A DNA stretch of 64,000 nt from Schizophyllum amplum (Eukaryota; Basidiomycota; Agaricomycetes; Agaricales; Schizophyllaceae), in contig VDMD01000013.1 of the NCBI GenBank assembly GCA_007026445.1, forward strand, positions 620,001-684,000, read 5' to 3'. The first letter of the stretch is position 1. Each line of letters starts with the position of its first letter. Under the pieces are notes generated by a model. It made no database searches. It worked only from the letters and a program-made list of their open reading frames with translations, and was not told where the DNA came from. The position numbers and the translations under genes are program-made. Shown here in pieces: positions 12,423-23,700 of the stretch.

Positions 12423-13778
12423 TGCCCACGACCCTTGGCACCATCTTTTCCCAGTGCATCAAGCACCCTTCCCTCATACCCAAACTCTTCGTCGAATACT
12501 ACCCCCCGAAGCCCAAGTTCTCGCCGGATGAGATCCCCGACCTCACAGGCAAGGTCTTCTTTGTTACGGGGGGTAATTCAGGTATAGGAAAGGAGGCCAT
12601 TGAGTCAGGTGAGGGGGACGCGTTCACCTCTGCGAACTCGTGGCCCCGAACGGGGCGGCGCAAGCGATTGGAGAGTGGAAGCAGGCGACGGGGCGCGAGG
12701 CTACCTTCATCCAGATGGATCTCGGTGACTTGAAGACTATTAAGCCTGCGGTGGACGAGTTCCTGAGGTGCGCAATTCTTCAAACCGTCGGTTGACGTAC
12801 ATACGCTGATACTGTTTGATCTCTGCAGCAAGGAATCTCGTTTAGACGTGCTGTACAACAATGCGTGAGGGCCCAGGTTTATCCCTCTGTCTGGCACTTC
12901 GTATACTGATTCTACATCCCAGCGGAGTAATGATCCCGCCCAAGGAAGAGCTCACCAAAGATGGCGCGTGTCTTTCTGTCGCATTCCTCGACAAGTGTCT
13001 GACGATACATACTTACAGGCTACGATCTTCAATTCGGCACAAACGTCCTCGGACACTTCCTCCTTACTCGTCTGCTACTCCCCAAGCTCCTCGAAAGTGC
13101 CCAAGGTGGCCACGCGCGCATCGTAACCATGACCTCCGTAGTGCGGCTCTCTGGGATTCTGGATTTCGCGACCGTGAAACCGGGTCGCGCAAGGGATGCG
13201 ACGTCGGCCTGGGTGTTGTACTTTCAGAGCAAGTTGGTGAGTTTTTTTTAGAGACGACGATACAAGTGTTTAGGCTTGCTGACGTGTCGGTCGACCAGGG
13301 CGACGAGATCCTGGCTCAGGAGCTCGCGAGGCGGTATGGGAATAGAGGGATTGTCTCCCTAGCCACGGCGCCAGGTAATCTGGATACGAGCCTGTGGAAG
13401 CATCATGCAAATGCGAAGCCGTTGATGCATAAGCTTACGGTGAGCCGGCAATATTCAAAACTACCATAAATCAGGAATCCTGATGCGTTCATGTCCCCAC
13501 AGAAAACGCGCCTCAAGCCGCCCCGCCTAGGCGCGCTGGCGCCGCTGTACGCGGCGACAATGCCTGAGGCGGCGAAGCACAATGGGAGAGTATGTAGGTG
13601 AAGTCTACAGTGTGATGAGTTCACTGACGTTGCCACATAGACTTGGCGCCCATACGGGCTTCTCGCAGGCGATAACCCTCTTGCGACGAACCCAGCGCTC
13701 GGAAGGGACCTTTGGACCTGGTGCGAGGAGCAGGCGATCAAGGTGGTGGGTGAGCTGCCAGATGTGAAGACCGCCTGA
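12423..13778 (+). CDS. Short-chain dehydrogenase/reductase (retinol dehydrogenase/WWOX-like SDR) with two apparent frameshifts
   Basis: The SDR hallmarks are in order: cofactor motif TGGNSGIGKE, LDVLYNNAGVM (NNAG), the LQFGTNVLGHFLLT helix, then VLYFQSKL, where the expected Y-x-x-x-K appears as YFQSK, and the C-terminal EEQ helix (LGRDLWTWCEEQAIKVVGEL). Exons include 12423-12767, 12829-12864, 12923 onward and four more. Two joins need single-base corrections: a G run at 12613-12617, after which the segment through AAQAIGEWKQATG is in another frame, and a CCC at 13649-13651 in the last exon. The intron after KDG only keeps frame with a GC-AG donor. By family it is an NAD(P)-dependent oxidoreductase of small lipophilic substrates. 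It is otherwise complete and well conserved, so assembly error is as likely as decay. Confidence 0.75.
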
Positions 13779-14052
13779 GTTGGAATTGCAAGCTGCGGAC
13801 TGGACTTGACTTAGTCGAAGGATATGTAAGCAGGACTACGAGCGGGAAGATTTATTACATGTACTATATCAATATACCTTGACATGTCGCGTACTTTCGT
13901 CGCATTTGTATGTTTCTACATGCATTCCCTTGCGTACGCGCAGTGATTCAACTTCAACTTGAACTTGGCGCCGCCGTACAGTCATGTGACCGCGATTAGA
14001 TAAAGGTTATCGCGGTCTCCCCCCTCACGCCGTCATCGACTCGCCAGCGTCC
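13779..14052. other. Short intergenic region
   Basis: AT-richer 3' flank of the dehydrogenase gene followed by the promoter of the J-domain gene. No distinct feature is visible. Confidence 0.4.
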
Positions 14053-15384
14053 ATGCATCCTTTCCTCCGACTTTCACCATCACTTACTGAATGCGCGCTG
14101 AGAGAGGGGCGCAAGCCTGCGTTGTGGCTCTCCGCAGGCCATGAGCGGCTGCTCTCAGGACAGCACCAAAACCACATAGGATCGACCTCGAAGTCGAGGA
14201 GTTCGTCTCTTGGAAGCTCATTCTCCCTAGTCTCAACCCCATCGTCGCGTTCTGACCCGCGACGCGCGCCGATGGAATGGCGGACAGCATCGGTACCAGG
14301 AAGGAGGTTGCTACATACAAGCGTATGTCGGGGCGATCACTACAGTACGCTGGGCGTGCCCAGAAGCGCGTCCAAGGCGCAGATCAAGGTGCGTACGCTT
14401 GTATGCAATGGAGGTTTCTTATTGAGTATATTACGCAGAGTACCTTCTATAAGGTGAATGCGTGTTTTTGTTCTTGTATAACTGGGACGCCGTAGACGGG
14501 GCCGGGTGCACGATGCTCATGACGTCTGCGCATACACCTACACGGTCGTTCAGGTAGCTCAGTTAGGTTGGCGTGCTGACAGTCCACAGCTCAGCAAGCA
14601 ACATCACCCTGATCTGTCCAAGGACCCGGATTCAAAGCAGGCCTTCGCGCGTGTGAGCGAGGCGTACTCGGTTCTGGGGATGATAGGCAGCGGTACGTGC
14701 TCTGTCCGTCGGGATGGATGGTGAGCTGACAACTCCTTTCGCTTCATTCCGCGCTGCATGCCCGATCTCCCACCGTGGCCTCAACACTGGCTGTTCACCT
14801 TTGCACCACGCTTCGCATCCTCTCCGCTGAACAGTCGAATGTATGACCGCACACTCACTCACCGGCACGCGACCGCCTCGCACCATCCATCTCGCGACCG
14901 GCGCCCCGCCCATTCACACGCTCACAACGCCGAATGGTCCTTTGACCCGCGTCGACGCGCCCCAGGCGCCACCCACGCCTGGGAGCGACGGCGTCCACGA
15001 CCCGATCATACCCAGCAGCAGCAGCAGCAGCAGGGCGAGCCGCAGCGGCCCCCGGCCGAGCGCGCCGCGCCGGGCTTTTATCAGCCGTTCGGAAACTCGG
15101 CGACGCGCCAGTCGGCGTACTCGCACCGGATGGAGAGTGTGGAGCGTGAGCTGAATCGCGTGCAGCGGGTGTCGTCGGTCGGGCGGGCGGTGCAGGTGAC
15201 GGTAGTGGTGGGGGTCGCGCTGTATCTGTTGTCATATGCGAATGTGTGAGTAGGGCTGGGGGTGTGCAGGGTTTTTAGCGGGGCTGATGCTGACGGGCAT
15301 TGCAGGAGCAACGACGCGCCGGATGGGTTCGAGCGCGTGATGAACGAGGAGAATTGGGCGAAGGATGACTCGGATCCACCGTAG
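14053..15384 (+). CDS. DnaJ (J-domain) protein with a C-terminal membrane segment, likely mitochondrial
   Basis: Exon 1 ends at 14388 with a probable targeting stretch (RRLLHTSVC) and the first J-domain helix ([18 protein letters not shown]). The HPD signature lies in the exon 14590-14692 ([30 protein letters not shown]). Helix IV continues in exon 14835-15245 (RMYDRTL). A His/Arg/Gln-rich region with a (CAG)n-encoded Gln run follows, then one membrane helix ([19 protein letters not shown]), and a last exon 15306-15384. J-proteins stimulate Hsp70 ATPase; the membrane tail suggests an organelle-anchored co-chaperone. A few residues between AQIK and LSK are missing, so a microexon is probable in 14389-14589. 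GGGG at 14676-14679 needs one more G to keep frame into helix IV. The start could instead be the in-frame ATG at 14272. Confidence 0.75.
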
Positions 15385-15896
15385 GGCTAGCTATGTGAGG
15401 CGAAACTACGCAGATGTGTATACAGCTCCCTGTCTCGCGCAATCCTGCAATGCAAAGGACCGCTCGACATACAACCGCGTCCAGGGCTAGACTCACTGTG
15501 CCAGCCACCTGCACTATAATGGCGGCGTACTCGTCACTAGTACGTGTTTGCTGTTCAATTGCCATTGGGTGCAAATAGCAGCCACCTCGATGGGGCCTCG
15601 AACGTTCCATCAGGCCCGAACTTGAACAATGCAATTATGCAAACCATGTGATCGTGGGATGATCTGACTCAGCACGCAACGGAGCTCGACCGTCGACGTT
15701 GCTCCGCACTCGAATTCAAACGTCATTATTCTCAACGAACAAAAGGACGAATTGCTCCTTGTCCTCTGCACACCATCTGCTCCTTGCCGCCAGCCAGCTG
15801 GTAATTTATCCCGACAACCGCAGCGAACGACAGCCGGTGCACAGCTCTTCGACGCTTTCTGAACCATACACATACCGAAGAACCGACATTCCTGCG
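15385..15896. other. Intergenic region
   Basis: About 0.5 kb between two plus-strand genes. No conserved open frame or repeat is seen; it should hold the terminator of the J-domain gene and the promoter of the next. Confidence 0.4.
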
Positions 15897-17434
15897 ATGG
15901 CTTCTATCGAACAGACAGCGCACGCTCAAGCGTCGACATCGATGGCGACAGCAAAGACCTCGCCTCCCGGCACGACACCCAGTTCTCCGCACGCAGCCGC
16001 AGGTTCACCACCTCACCACGATCTCCGCCATGTGACGTCTCTCACCTCGATGCCCACCGGCACCAGTAGCAGGAGAGCGAGCAGGCTGGTCAGCAGTGGT
16101 AGCATTCCGAGCTCACCCACGAGCGTGTACGTGCTCCAAGTAGCAGCGGGGCGAGGAGACGGGGGCCAATGCCACCGTCTCCAAGCCCTGCATATAGCCA
16201 CTCATTACTGACATTTTTGCAGACACTCGTCAGAGTCCGCTATATTCGAGCGCGACATCGAGGCTCCCGTGAGCCTCCACCCGCCCCCACATCACCACCA
16301 TCAGCAGCAACCATCTGCCTCGCCAATATCATCGCCCGGTGCTCATTCACCCAACTGTTCGCAGCACAACCCTCATCTCATCCCCCGGGCGCACAACACG
16401 CTCGAGCACTCCGTTCCGTCCGTTCTTGATAGCGCCGCGGCCGTCTTGACCGAGCTGTCTCCGCAAGAGGTTGAAGAGTGAGCCGTTGCGCTGTTTCGCC
16501 ACCGAGTACGCGCTGACTTGATTCCGCAGGATCAGCGTCGTTACGCCCGCTATGCACGCCCCGAGCCCTCAGTCGCGCGGGCAGTCTCCTCGGATGTCGA
16601 TGCTCGGCATAGGATCGCCCTCCGGGACCGTCCGTAGCGGATACACGTCCCCGCGGCCGCAATCAGTCGCAGCCCCAGCCCCGCGCTCGGTCGCGAGGGC
16701 CTCATGTTGAACATACCGCATGTACGTTGGTGATATCCTCCTACTCTGACCTCGATACTGACTTGATTGTGCAGCCGCCGCCGCTTATTCGCGAGGATAG
16801 CAACACGCGCAGCTCGCCGACCACATCGGCGTACTTCAGCACCGCCAGCTCGCCCTCAGTATCACCGCGCTCGACGCAGATCGACCTCGATGACGGTGAC
16901 ACTACGATGCACGGTCATGCGCGCGATGACACCGTCACCACTCGTGACCGTGGTGCTACCATTCGCGGTGGAGAAAAGCCACGTCAATCGTCGACGTCGA
17001 CAATGGCATCTGTAGCCTCTGCGGCATCCCACACGATCAACAAGCGCCTCTCGTTCATCTCGTACAGCGACTTGCTTGCCAGCACCCCCGCATCAACGGT
17101 GCCCCTTGCTGCGCTCACGTCCAACTTGACCAGCGCGGACGTCGAGGGGATAGACGCGCATGGCCCCAGCCCTGGTGGCAGCCCACTACTAGGCGGCCCA
17201 GCTACGTTCGGTGGTGGGTCGGGATCGTTCGGTGGCTCCGTCACCAGTGGATCCGTTGGTGCGGGCTCGGCTGCAGGCTCCCGCGCAGCGTCGCTTCGCG
17301 GCAACCGCGATTCCACCTATCTACCTTCGTTGGAGCTTTCGCTGAACGGGATTGCCGTCGCTGGCACCAGCGCAAGTGCTGAGTGGGAGCGCGAGGGGAT
17401 GGGCCGTGGTCTCGAGGAGCGCCTACTCGCTTGA
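15897..17434 (+). CDS. Ser-rich protein of unknown function with one apparent frameshift
   Basis: Four exons (15897-16126, 16223-16477, 16530-16721, 16775-17434) encode about 440 aa. The protein is Ser/Thr/Pro-rich with a His/Gln-rich patch (PPPHHHHQQQ). Its best-conserved-looking block is in the last exon: NKRLSFISYSDLLASTPASTVPLAALT, followed by a Gly/Ser-rich stretch. The C-terminus (SAEWEREGMGRGLEERLLA) is charged and probably helical. The third exon stops unless one base is restored near 16701, after which ASMLNIPH reads into the next exon. The compact conserved block in a disordered protein suggests a regulatory short linear motif region, but I do not recognise the family. Confidence 0.6.
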
Positions 17435-17993
17435 GCAAATACTGTGATATAAAGTGCGTCCCCAGACGGGCGTGTCGTCCCTCGTCTTTCTCCCATATGT
17501 ACTTCCTTGTCACGCACTCATCATCTATGTGTACAACATATAACTCACCCCAGATTTCCTCGTATAACTCCCCGACCACATCCCCTGTTTATGATCCTCT
17601 TTATGACTGACTCGGTCCATGACAATATATCACTTACTTTACCGAATCGAACTAATGTCTCTCCACCTATGCTTATCCTGTTATGCTACCATTGGATGGC
17701 TCCCCTACATCCTCTTCCCTCCTCTCACCGCCTTGCCTACTTCTCACCTCCTTGTCCATACCTTACCCCCCGCGCCGCCTATCCCGGGTGCCATCCCGAA
17801 GTCTGTTTTCTCTAGGAGTGCGCATGTGCGTACGAAGTAGTCATAGCTTCTATCACGCTGCTAAAGAGTGAACGGAGGCTGGCCGGTGTAGGGAAAGTTG
17901 TGGAGCTTGCAACAGCGTCGACCACTTTCAATCGGGAGGTGGCGCGAATTTAGGCGCCCGAACGCGTGACGTCAAGCGCACGAGCTGTTGTTT
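17435..17993. other. 3' flank/intergenic, pyrimidine-rich
   Basis: Pyrimidine-rich sequence downstream of the Ser-rich gene, leading to a 6-bp direct repeat (TTGTTT, 17988-17993) that borders the element at 17994. Confidence 0.4.
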
Positions 17994-18626
17994 CTAAGGA
18001 AAGGCGCGGGTTGCGGTGTACCGCGCGGGTATGGGTGGCGGTTCCTCACGGTGCGGGTACGGTAGTGGAAGTTGGCAAACCGCGTCGAACCGCCATACCG
18101 TGCCCGGTTACCGCGGTTTTTGGTCAATGGCCGTAAAATGCACGTTCTGCCTTAGCTTAGAGACACAAAATGAATAAAAACAGGTTTCCATATATAAAGA
18201 GTCTATACAAACTCCCAAGTACCACCCGGGAGGAGCAGGTGCTTGTTATATACAGGGGTTGTGGTCGAGGTGGCTCTCGGCATTTGCCGTTTTGGTTCAC
18301 ACATTCCCCTCGCGCGTTGTGGCCGACGTTCTGTGCAGCCAGCAACCTTCGTGAGACATCAGACAGACCATTTTGTACCCTTTATAGAGCATAGGTGTGC
18401 TTATAGCACTGAATACAACCCAAAAGGCTTGAATAGACAGGGAAAAACGATACCTCTAGCGGTATTACTGCACAGTTTAACCGCAGTATTCGCACCGCGG
18501 TGTGCCACAGAAACCGCGGGTGAAACCGCAACCGCCCACGTGCCCATGTATGACGGGTACGGTAGTAGGCGGTGCGGGTACGGTTCTCGTTTTGAACATA
18601 CACGGTTTACCCGTGCCGTTCCTTAG
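17994..18626. mobile_element. MITE-like non-autonomous DNA transposon with TIRs and a 6-bp target duplication
   Basis: The left end reads CTAAGGAAAGGCGCGGGT and the reverse complement of the right end reads CTAAGGAACGGCACGGGT, so 16 of 18 terminal bases match as inverted repeats. TTGTTT flanks both ends (17988-17993 and 18627-18632). The interior has no coding capacity. Sub-terminal GC-rich repeats such as GTGCGGGTACGGT occur near both ends (around 18050 and 18575). Length is 633 bp. The combination fits a miniature inverted-repeat element mobilised by a transposase in trans. The 6-bp duplication does not fit the usual 8 bp of hAT, so I do not assign a superfamily. Confidence 0.65.
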
Positions 18627-18812
18627 TTGTTTCTTGTTGTGGGACACGCCTCGCGTTGACAACGCTTTGAGTCCTAGCTAGGCCTAACGACTGCTTCGTC
18701 TGTTCTCTCACTGCGAGTTACCAGGAGGTCTCGCTGGCTTCTACAGGACCAAAAGAAAGGTATAGGGACCCTACCCTTGCACACGCGCCATGGACTCAAG
18801 TGTTCTGTCAGA

Positions 18813-19595
18813 ATGCCGTCCTCATCTTCGATGACTTCGTTGCCCAGCGCGGCGCGGCATGTTCGCGAATCTCTAAGAGATCCTCTCAATCCCAAGTTCT
18901 GCGTCCGCTATTATCTCTACTTCGTGCAACTCATTCACTTCGACGGGTCTTCCTACGACTATCCGCCACCCATCGCGTCTGACAAGCCGGAATCGTTATG
19001 CAATCTCCCCGACGTTACGCTCTCGCATATTCGTGAGCGACACCCCGGAGTTCTCCAGGGGCTTATGAACCTTCTCCGGACCGAAAGGTCACGCAACGAG
19101 ATGCGGGCTCTAGCTGAGAGGATGGAGACGTGCGCTTGCGACCGCAGCGACCCAGTCGTGGACGAGCTCCACGCTTGGCATTGGCTCGACCACGAGACGA
19201 TCCCCGGAAAATACCCCCCGTCGCTAATGCCACGCACCGACACCATGTTGAGTCTCGTCAGCGCGGCCTCGAGCCTTCTCGCTATACCCATCGAAGAGTC
19301 CTGCATGGCCCTTCACTCCGGACAACAGAGGGCAGACGAATGGCCGGAGACGCTCAGCGTAGCGCTCGGGAACGATTGGAGGCAGGCTACGGTGATGATC
19401 TGCAGGTGGCTTGACGAATACACCACTTTTCAGGTCGCTCACTTGCTGGGATCATTTGCCGAGGGAGAGCTCATCGTCTCCACCCTCTTGCACTCGGCGA
19501 CGCTGCCCAAGAATCTCGTCTACCTTCTTAATCGCGGACTCGACATTTTTCCCGACGACGTGTCTGATCTCAGCTTCGGGGCCAGTCTATACTAC
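18813..19595 (+). pseudogene. 5' part of a MYND zinc-finger gene interrupted by a retrotransposon
   Basis: ATG 18813 opens a frame of 261 codons that runs into the 5' LTR at 19596. The encoded part (for example HVRESLRDPLNPKFCVRYYLYFVQLIHFDG and WLDEYTTFQVAHLLGSFAEGELIVSTLL) looks like an alpha-helical repeat-type N-terminal region, without a motif I can name. The frame continues exactly at 41524 on the far side of the element, with one copy of the ACTAC target duplication removed. The intact gene would have encoded about 497 aa ending in a MYND domain. As placed here the gene is broken; transcripts would run into the LTR. Because only the insertion breaks it, the break is probably recent or present on one haplotype only. 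Confidence 0.85.
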
Positions 19596-19839
19596 TGTGA
19601 GGGGACGTTATGGTGACCGTGACTCCGGTCGACCGGGCCCGGCCGACCGGGGTGTGACGTGACGCGTCGAGAGATTTTCGTGATCGCCTGCAGAGGATCC
19701 TTAGACTTGTTTTCTTTGGATCCCTCTGCAGGTGCGTGGCTATCCTCTGTACCAGTACATAGTCTTATTTATTCTTTGGATCCCTCTGCAGATCTGTGAC
19801 CGTTGCTGGTGCACGTCACTCCTGAGAGTTGCCCTTACA
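19596..19839 (+). repeat. 5' LTR of the outer gypsy element (244 bp)
   Basis: TG...CA boundaries with a 5-bp target duplication. It contains two direct copies of a 20-bp motif (TTCTTTGGATCCCTCTGCAG at 19712-19731 and 19772-19791) and an inverted partner CTGCAGAGGATCC at 19688-19700. The transcript of this region could therefore fold into alternative hairpins. The palindrome-like GGTCGACCGGGCCCGGCCGACC lies near the 5' end. Confidence 0.93.
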
Positions 19840-20034
19840 GCAAAACAAGTCTACCCCCCCAAGGCCGAGCTCTGATCGCCCACCATTCCGTCCTACGCTG
19901 CACCCTCGGACAGCCAGTCTTCTGCATCCGACTCAGCATCACCGGAAAACTCTCCGATCAGCGCTCCCCCTCTTGATATTCCATTATCTCTGCCATCGCC
20001 CGCTTCCCTCGCTTCTGCCCCCCCTCCTGAAATC

Positions 20035-20513
20035 ATGAACGACCCAGAGCAGGAGGAAGGTCCCACTGGCCCCCCTGCTGGCTTCGAGCAGTACGTCGCG
20101 CAGCAGATGGCCCTCATGCAGGAGCAGATCGCCTCTTCCAACGCGCTCCAGCAGACGATGGCCACCCTCGTTTCCCATCTCATCACGCAGCCCGCTCCCG
20201 CTCCCCAGGCTACAACTGCCCGCACCTCCAACACCACGCGCGCAAAGGCGTCACCTCCTGACACCTACGACGGCGACCGCGCGAAGGGCCAGACGTTCTT
20301 GGATCAGGTCGAGCTCTACGTCTCGGCGAACACCTGGAGGGACGACCAGGAGAAGATCACCAACATCCTGACGTACTTCACGACGGACCGCGCCCTGCGC
20401 TGGGCGAAGCGCACGGTAGCGGCCGGGGCTGCGACTGGTCAGCCTCGCTACGCCGACTGGGCCGCCTTTGTTGATGGATTCAAGCTCGAGTTCACGGACG
20501 AGGACGAGCCCGA
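20035..20513 (+). pseudogene. gag: Outer element Gag, N-terminal part (interrupted by the nested insertion)
   Basis: ATG 20035 starts Gag about 195 bp after the LTR. The visible part includes a helical segment (QQMALMQEQIASSNALQQTMATLVSHLI) and the capsid-like block PDTYDGDRAKGQTFLDQVELYVSANTW and ILTYFTTDRALRWAKRTVAA, typical of retrotransposon Gag capsid domains. The frame is cut at the CCCGA target site and resumes at 36521. The two parts add up to 396 aa with no frameshift. Confidence 0.9.
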
Positions 20514-20723
20514 TGTGAGGCGACCGCAGGGGCCGAACACTGCTAAGCGGGACTCACGCAGTCAGAACAGAACCACGTCGTATTGGGGTATGTGTGCGGC
20601 GGTGGACGTCAGAGAGAAGAACAAGCGTAAGTAAGTAGATATATCCGGAACGTATATATCTCGGCGGGTGCCGAGGCCGACATAAGTAGTGATAAGTGGC
20701 GTAAATGGAACGGTCACGTTACA
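20514..20723 (-). repeat. LTR1, left copy (3' LTR of the minus-strand coding unit)
   Basis: 210 bp. On the minus strand it starts TGTAACGTGACC and ends GGTCGCCTCACA. Copies of the same length occur at 33628-33837 (+) and 36306-36515 (-). The first bases of this LTR supply the TAA stop codon of the polyprotein. Confidence 0.93.
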
Positions 20724-23700
20724 CCCTCCCAGGCACTCCAGAATCGGCGCGTGGTATGGTGAAGACAGCGGCGCAGGACACAGAGCAAGCAGCGCCAGAG
20801 ACCAAGGACACGGGCGGCGCACGCGCAGCAAGCCAATGATCGAGCGCTTCGCAGTCAGCCAGCTCACTAGCGGGCAGCCAGCGATCATCAACCGGCCCAT
20901 AACCAGTCCAGCGAACTAGATATTGTAGTTTATTACGCACGCGTTTTTCGTCAATGATACGATCAATGAAAAATTCCTCGTATCCGTCCTCTGTCAGGAT
21001 TGGGCCAGGCTCAGCAAGCGCGCGCGAAGGAAACAGAGCATCGTCGTTATCATTCCAACGCACGAGCTCGGAGACGTGGAATTTGTTGAAAACACCTGAA
21101 TTCGGCAACGCGAGCTCGTAAGTCGAGGTTTCCGGGAAGGCACGCAAAACCTCGTAAGGCCCGTCAAAGCGAGGCATGAACTTCGCGACGCGCTTCTCGC
21201 CTTTTGCCTTGTAGTGCTTGCGGCGATTATAAGTCGCAACCTTAACGCGGTCGCCCGCCGCAATAGCCGGCTCAGACGGCCGACGCGCATTAGCAGCGTA
21301 GGCCTGGTTAACTTTTGCCTGAGTCAACATGTCACGCGCTTCTGCCTCATTATCCAAGAAGAGCCGCAGATGTTTCTCGGCAGAGAAAGCCTCCTTCGTC
21401 CCTCGCAGCGTGTCAGGCAGCGAGGCGGGCACAAGGGGCGGCAGGCGACGGGGGTGGCGACCGATGTGCATCTCGAAATGTGTTAGGCCGGTAGACGAGT
21501 TCACCGTGTTCATGATGTCAAACCGAACACGAGGCAAAGCGCGAACCCAGCCCCTCTGATTGCGCTCGACGTGGAAGCGAAGACATTGATTAATGGTCTG
21601 GTTGAAGCGCTCGGACGAACCGTCGGTCTGAGGATGATACGCGGAGGACATGCGCAGCTTGATGCCGGAGAGGAGGTGCAGTGCCTGCCAGAAGCGAGAG
21701 ACAAAGAGCTTGTCGCGATCCAGCGTGATGTGCAGGGGCAAACCGTTCTCGCAAACCCAGTTATCGAAAAATACAGCAGCAAGTTCCTCGGCGGTAAGCG
21801 TAGTGCGGGTAGGGACGATCCGGCAGTCGGCGCCCAAGCGATCTGTGATGGACAGGATGTAGTCAAAGCCCGAGTCAGGCGGCAAAGGGCCCACGAAGTC
21901 CATCGCGATCTCCTCACCGCGCCGGTCTGGCACCGGAAGCGGATGCAGGGGACCGCCCTTAGCCTTCGTACTCGCCTTATTGCGCTGGCAGTCGGGGCAT
22001 GAGGGGACGTATGCGCGCTCGAGATCACGCCGCATGCCAGGCCAGTAGTAAGAGTCGCGCAGATTACGGAGAGACTTCTCGGCGCCGAAATGCCCACAAG
22101 AGTCATGCGCAATCTGAAAGAGTTCCTCGCGCAAGGAGGCGTGAGCGGGCACGTAAAGACGTCCGCCAACATACCAGAGGCCGAGTCGCTGATCGACACC
22201 CGGAACTGAGACATTGCGCGAGGTCAGCTTTGCCACAAACGCATCGTCAACGTAGCCGGCCTTGATGTCAGAGAGCCAAGATTCGTCGGGCCGGATGGAC
22301 AGCAGGGCACAGACATTAGTGGCACAGGCAGACCGCACCACATCGACCGAGGCAGAGGGCAAGCGCGACAGTAGCAGGCAGACGGGACGAGTCCCGTAGC
22401 GAGCCCAAGAGTCTTCCGCGGAGCTGTAGGCCGGCTCCGAAGGGTCGTTCGGCAGTCGAGACAAGGCGTCGGCGGCAACATTCTTGTCCCCCGGTAGGTA
22501 TGTGATATGCAGCTCAAACTGCGACATAGTCTCCATCCAGCGGAGTTGTCGACGAGACAAATCGCGCTGCGAATTAAAATTCTCCAGCGTGCGGTGGTCG
22601 GTATAGACGTGGACAGGCATGCCCAGACAATCGGCACGCCACTTCTTCAGCGCGCGTATAATGGCAAGGAGCTCCTTCTCATGAGTTGCATAATGCAGTT
22701 CAGCGCCCTTGAGCGAGGCAGAGTCGTAAGCCACTGGGCGCGCTGTTTCCCAAGTAGGACCCCAGGACAGAACCGCCCCGGTGCGCCAGTCAGAGGCATC
22801 GGTAGTGACAAAGAGCTTGTTGTCCCCAGGGTTCTCATAGTCCACAACGGCGAGACATTCAAGCGAAGCTGCAAGCGCGCGAATCTTTTCGAAGGCATAC
22901 TGTTCAGCATCACCCCAGTCGGGGAACCCCTTCCCGTATTCCTTTCCAGTGAGAGGGTCAAGCACGCGGGTATGCTCAGCAAGGTTCGGCAGGTAGCGCG
23001 CAATGTAACGAGTGAGACCCAAGAAACGGCGCATCTCGGTCGCATTCGTGGGGACAGGCCACTGCAGAATTGCGTCCACCTTGCTAGTCTGAGCCTGTAT
23101 ACCGCGACGCGAGATATGATGGCCCAAGAAGTCGAGCGAATCCAGGAAGAAAGCACACTTCTTGGGATTGCAGAAGAGCTTAGCAGCACGTAAAGCATCC
23201 AGAATCAAGCGAACCTGAGTGGCGTGCTCCTCGACCGAGTCCGACCAAATGATAATGTCATCGAGGTAGATGTAGCAGAATTTCCCAAGGTACGGGCGGA
23301 GAGCGTCAGTGACGCGCCGCTGGTGCACGGGAGGGGCGTTCTTGAAACCCTGAGGCATAACCAGCCACTCGTACAGACCCAAAGGCGTAGTGACAGCAGT
23401 CAAGGGAACAGACGCAGGGTCCAGCTTGGTTTGGTAGAAGGAGTCTGTCATGTCCATCTTCCCCCAGATGGAGCCTGTCCCAGCAGCAGCGAGTATGTCG
23501 TCGACGCGAGGGATAGGGTGGCGGTCCGTCACTGTAACCGCGTTCAGAAGACGATAGTCATTAACCCAGCGAGGGAGCGCCGTCTTGTCAGCCTTCGGTG
23601 TCAAGAAAGCGGGAGACGCAAAAGACGAAGACGAAGGCCGGATCCGCCCAGCATCAAGGTGGCGCTGAATGAGGGTTTCCCAAGCTTCACGGTACTTGCG

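Noticed and set aside
14545..14590. tRNA-like stretch (GGTAGCTCAGTTAGGTT) in an intron of the J-domain gene
   Set aside because: Only a D-arm-like sequence is present; no anticodon, T arm or matching acceptor stem follows.
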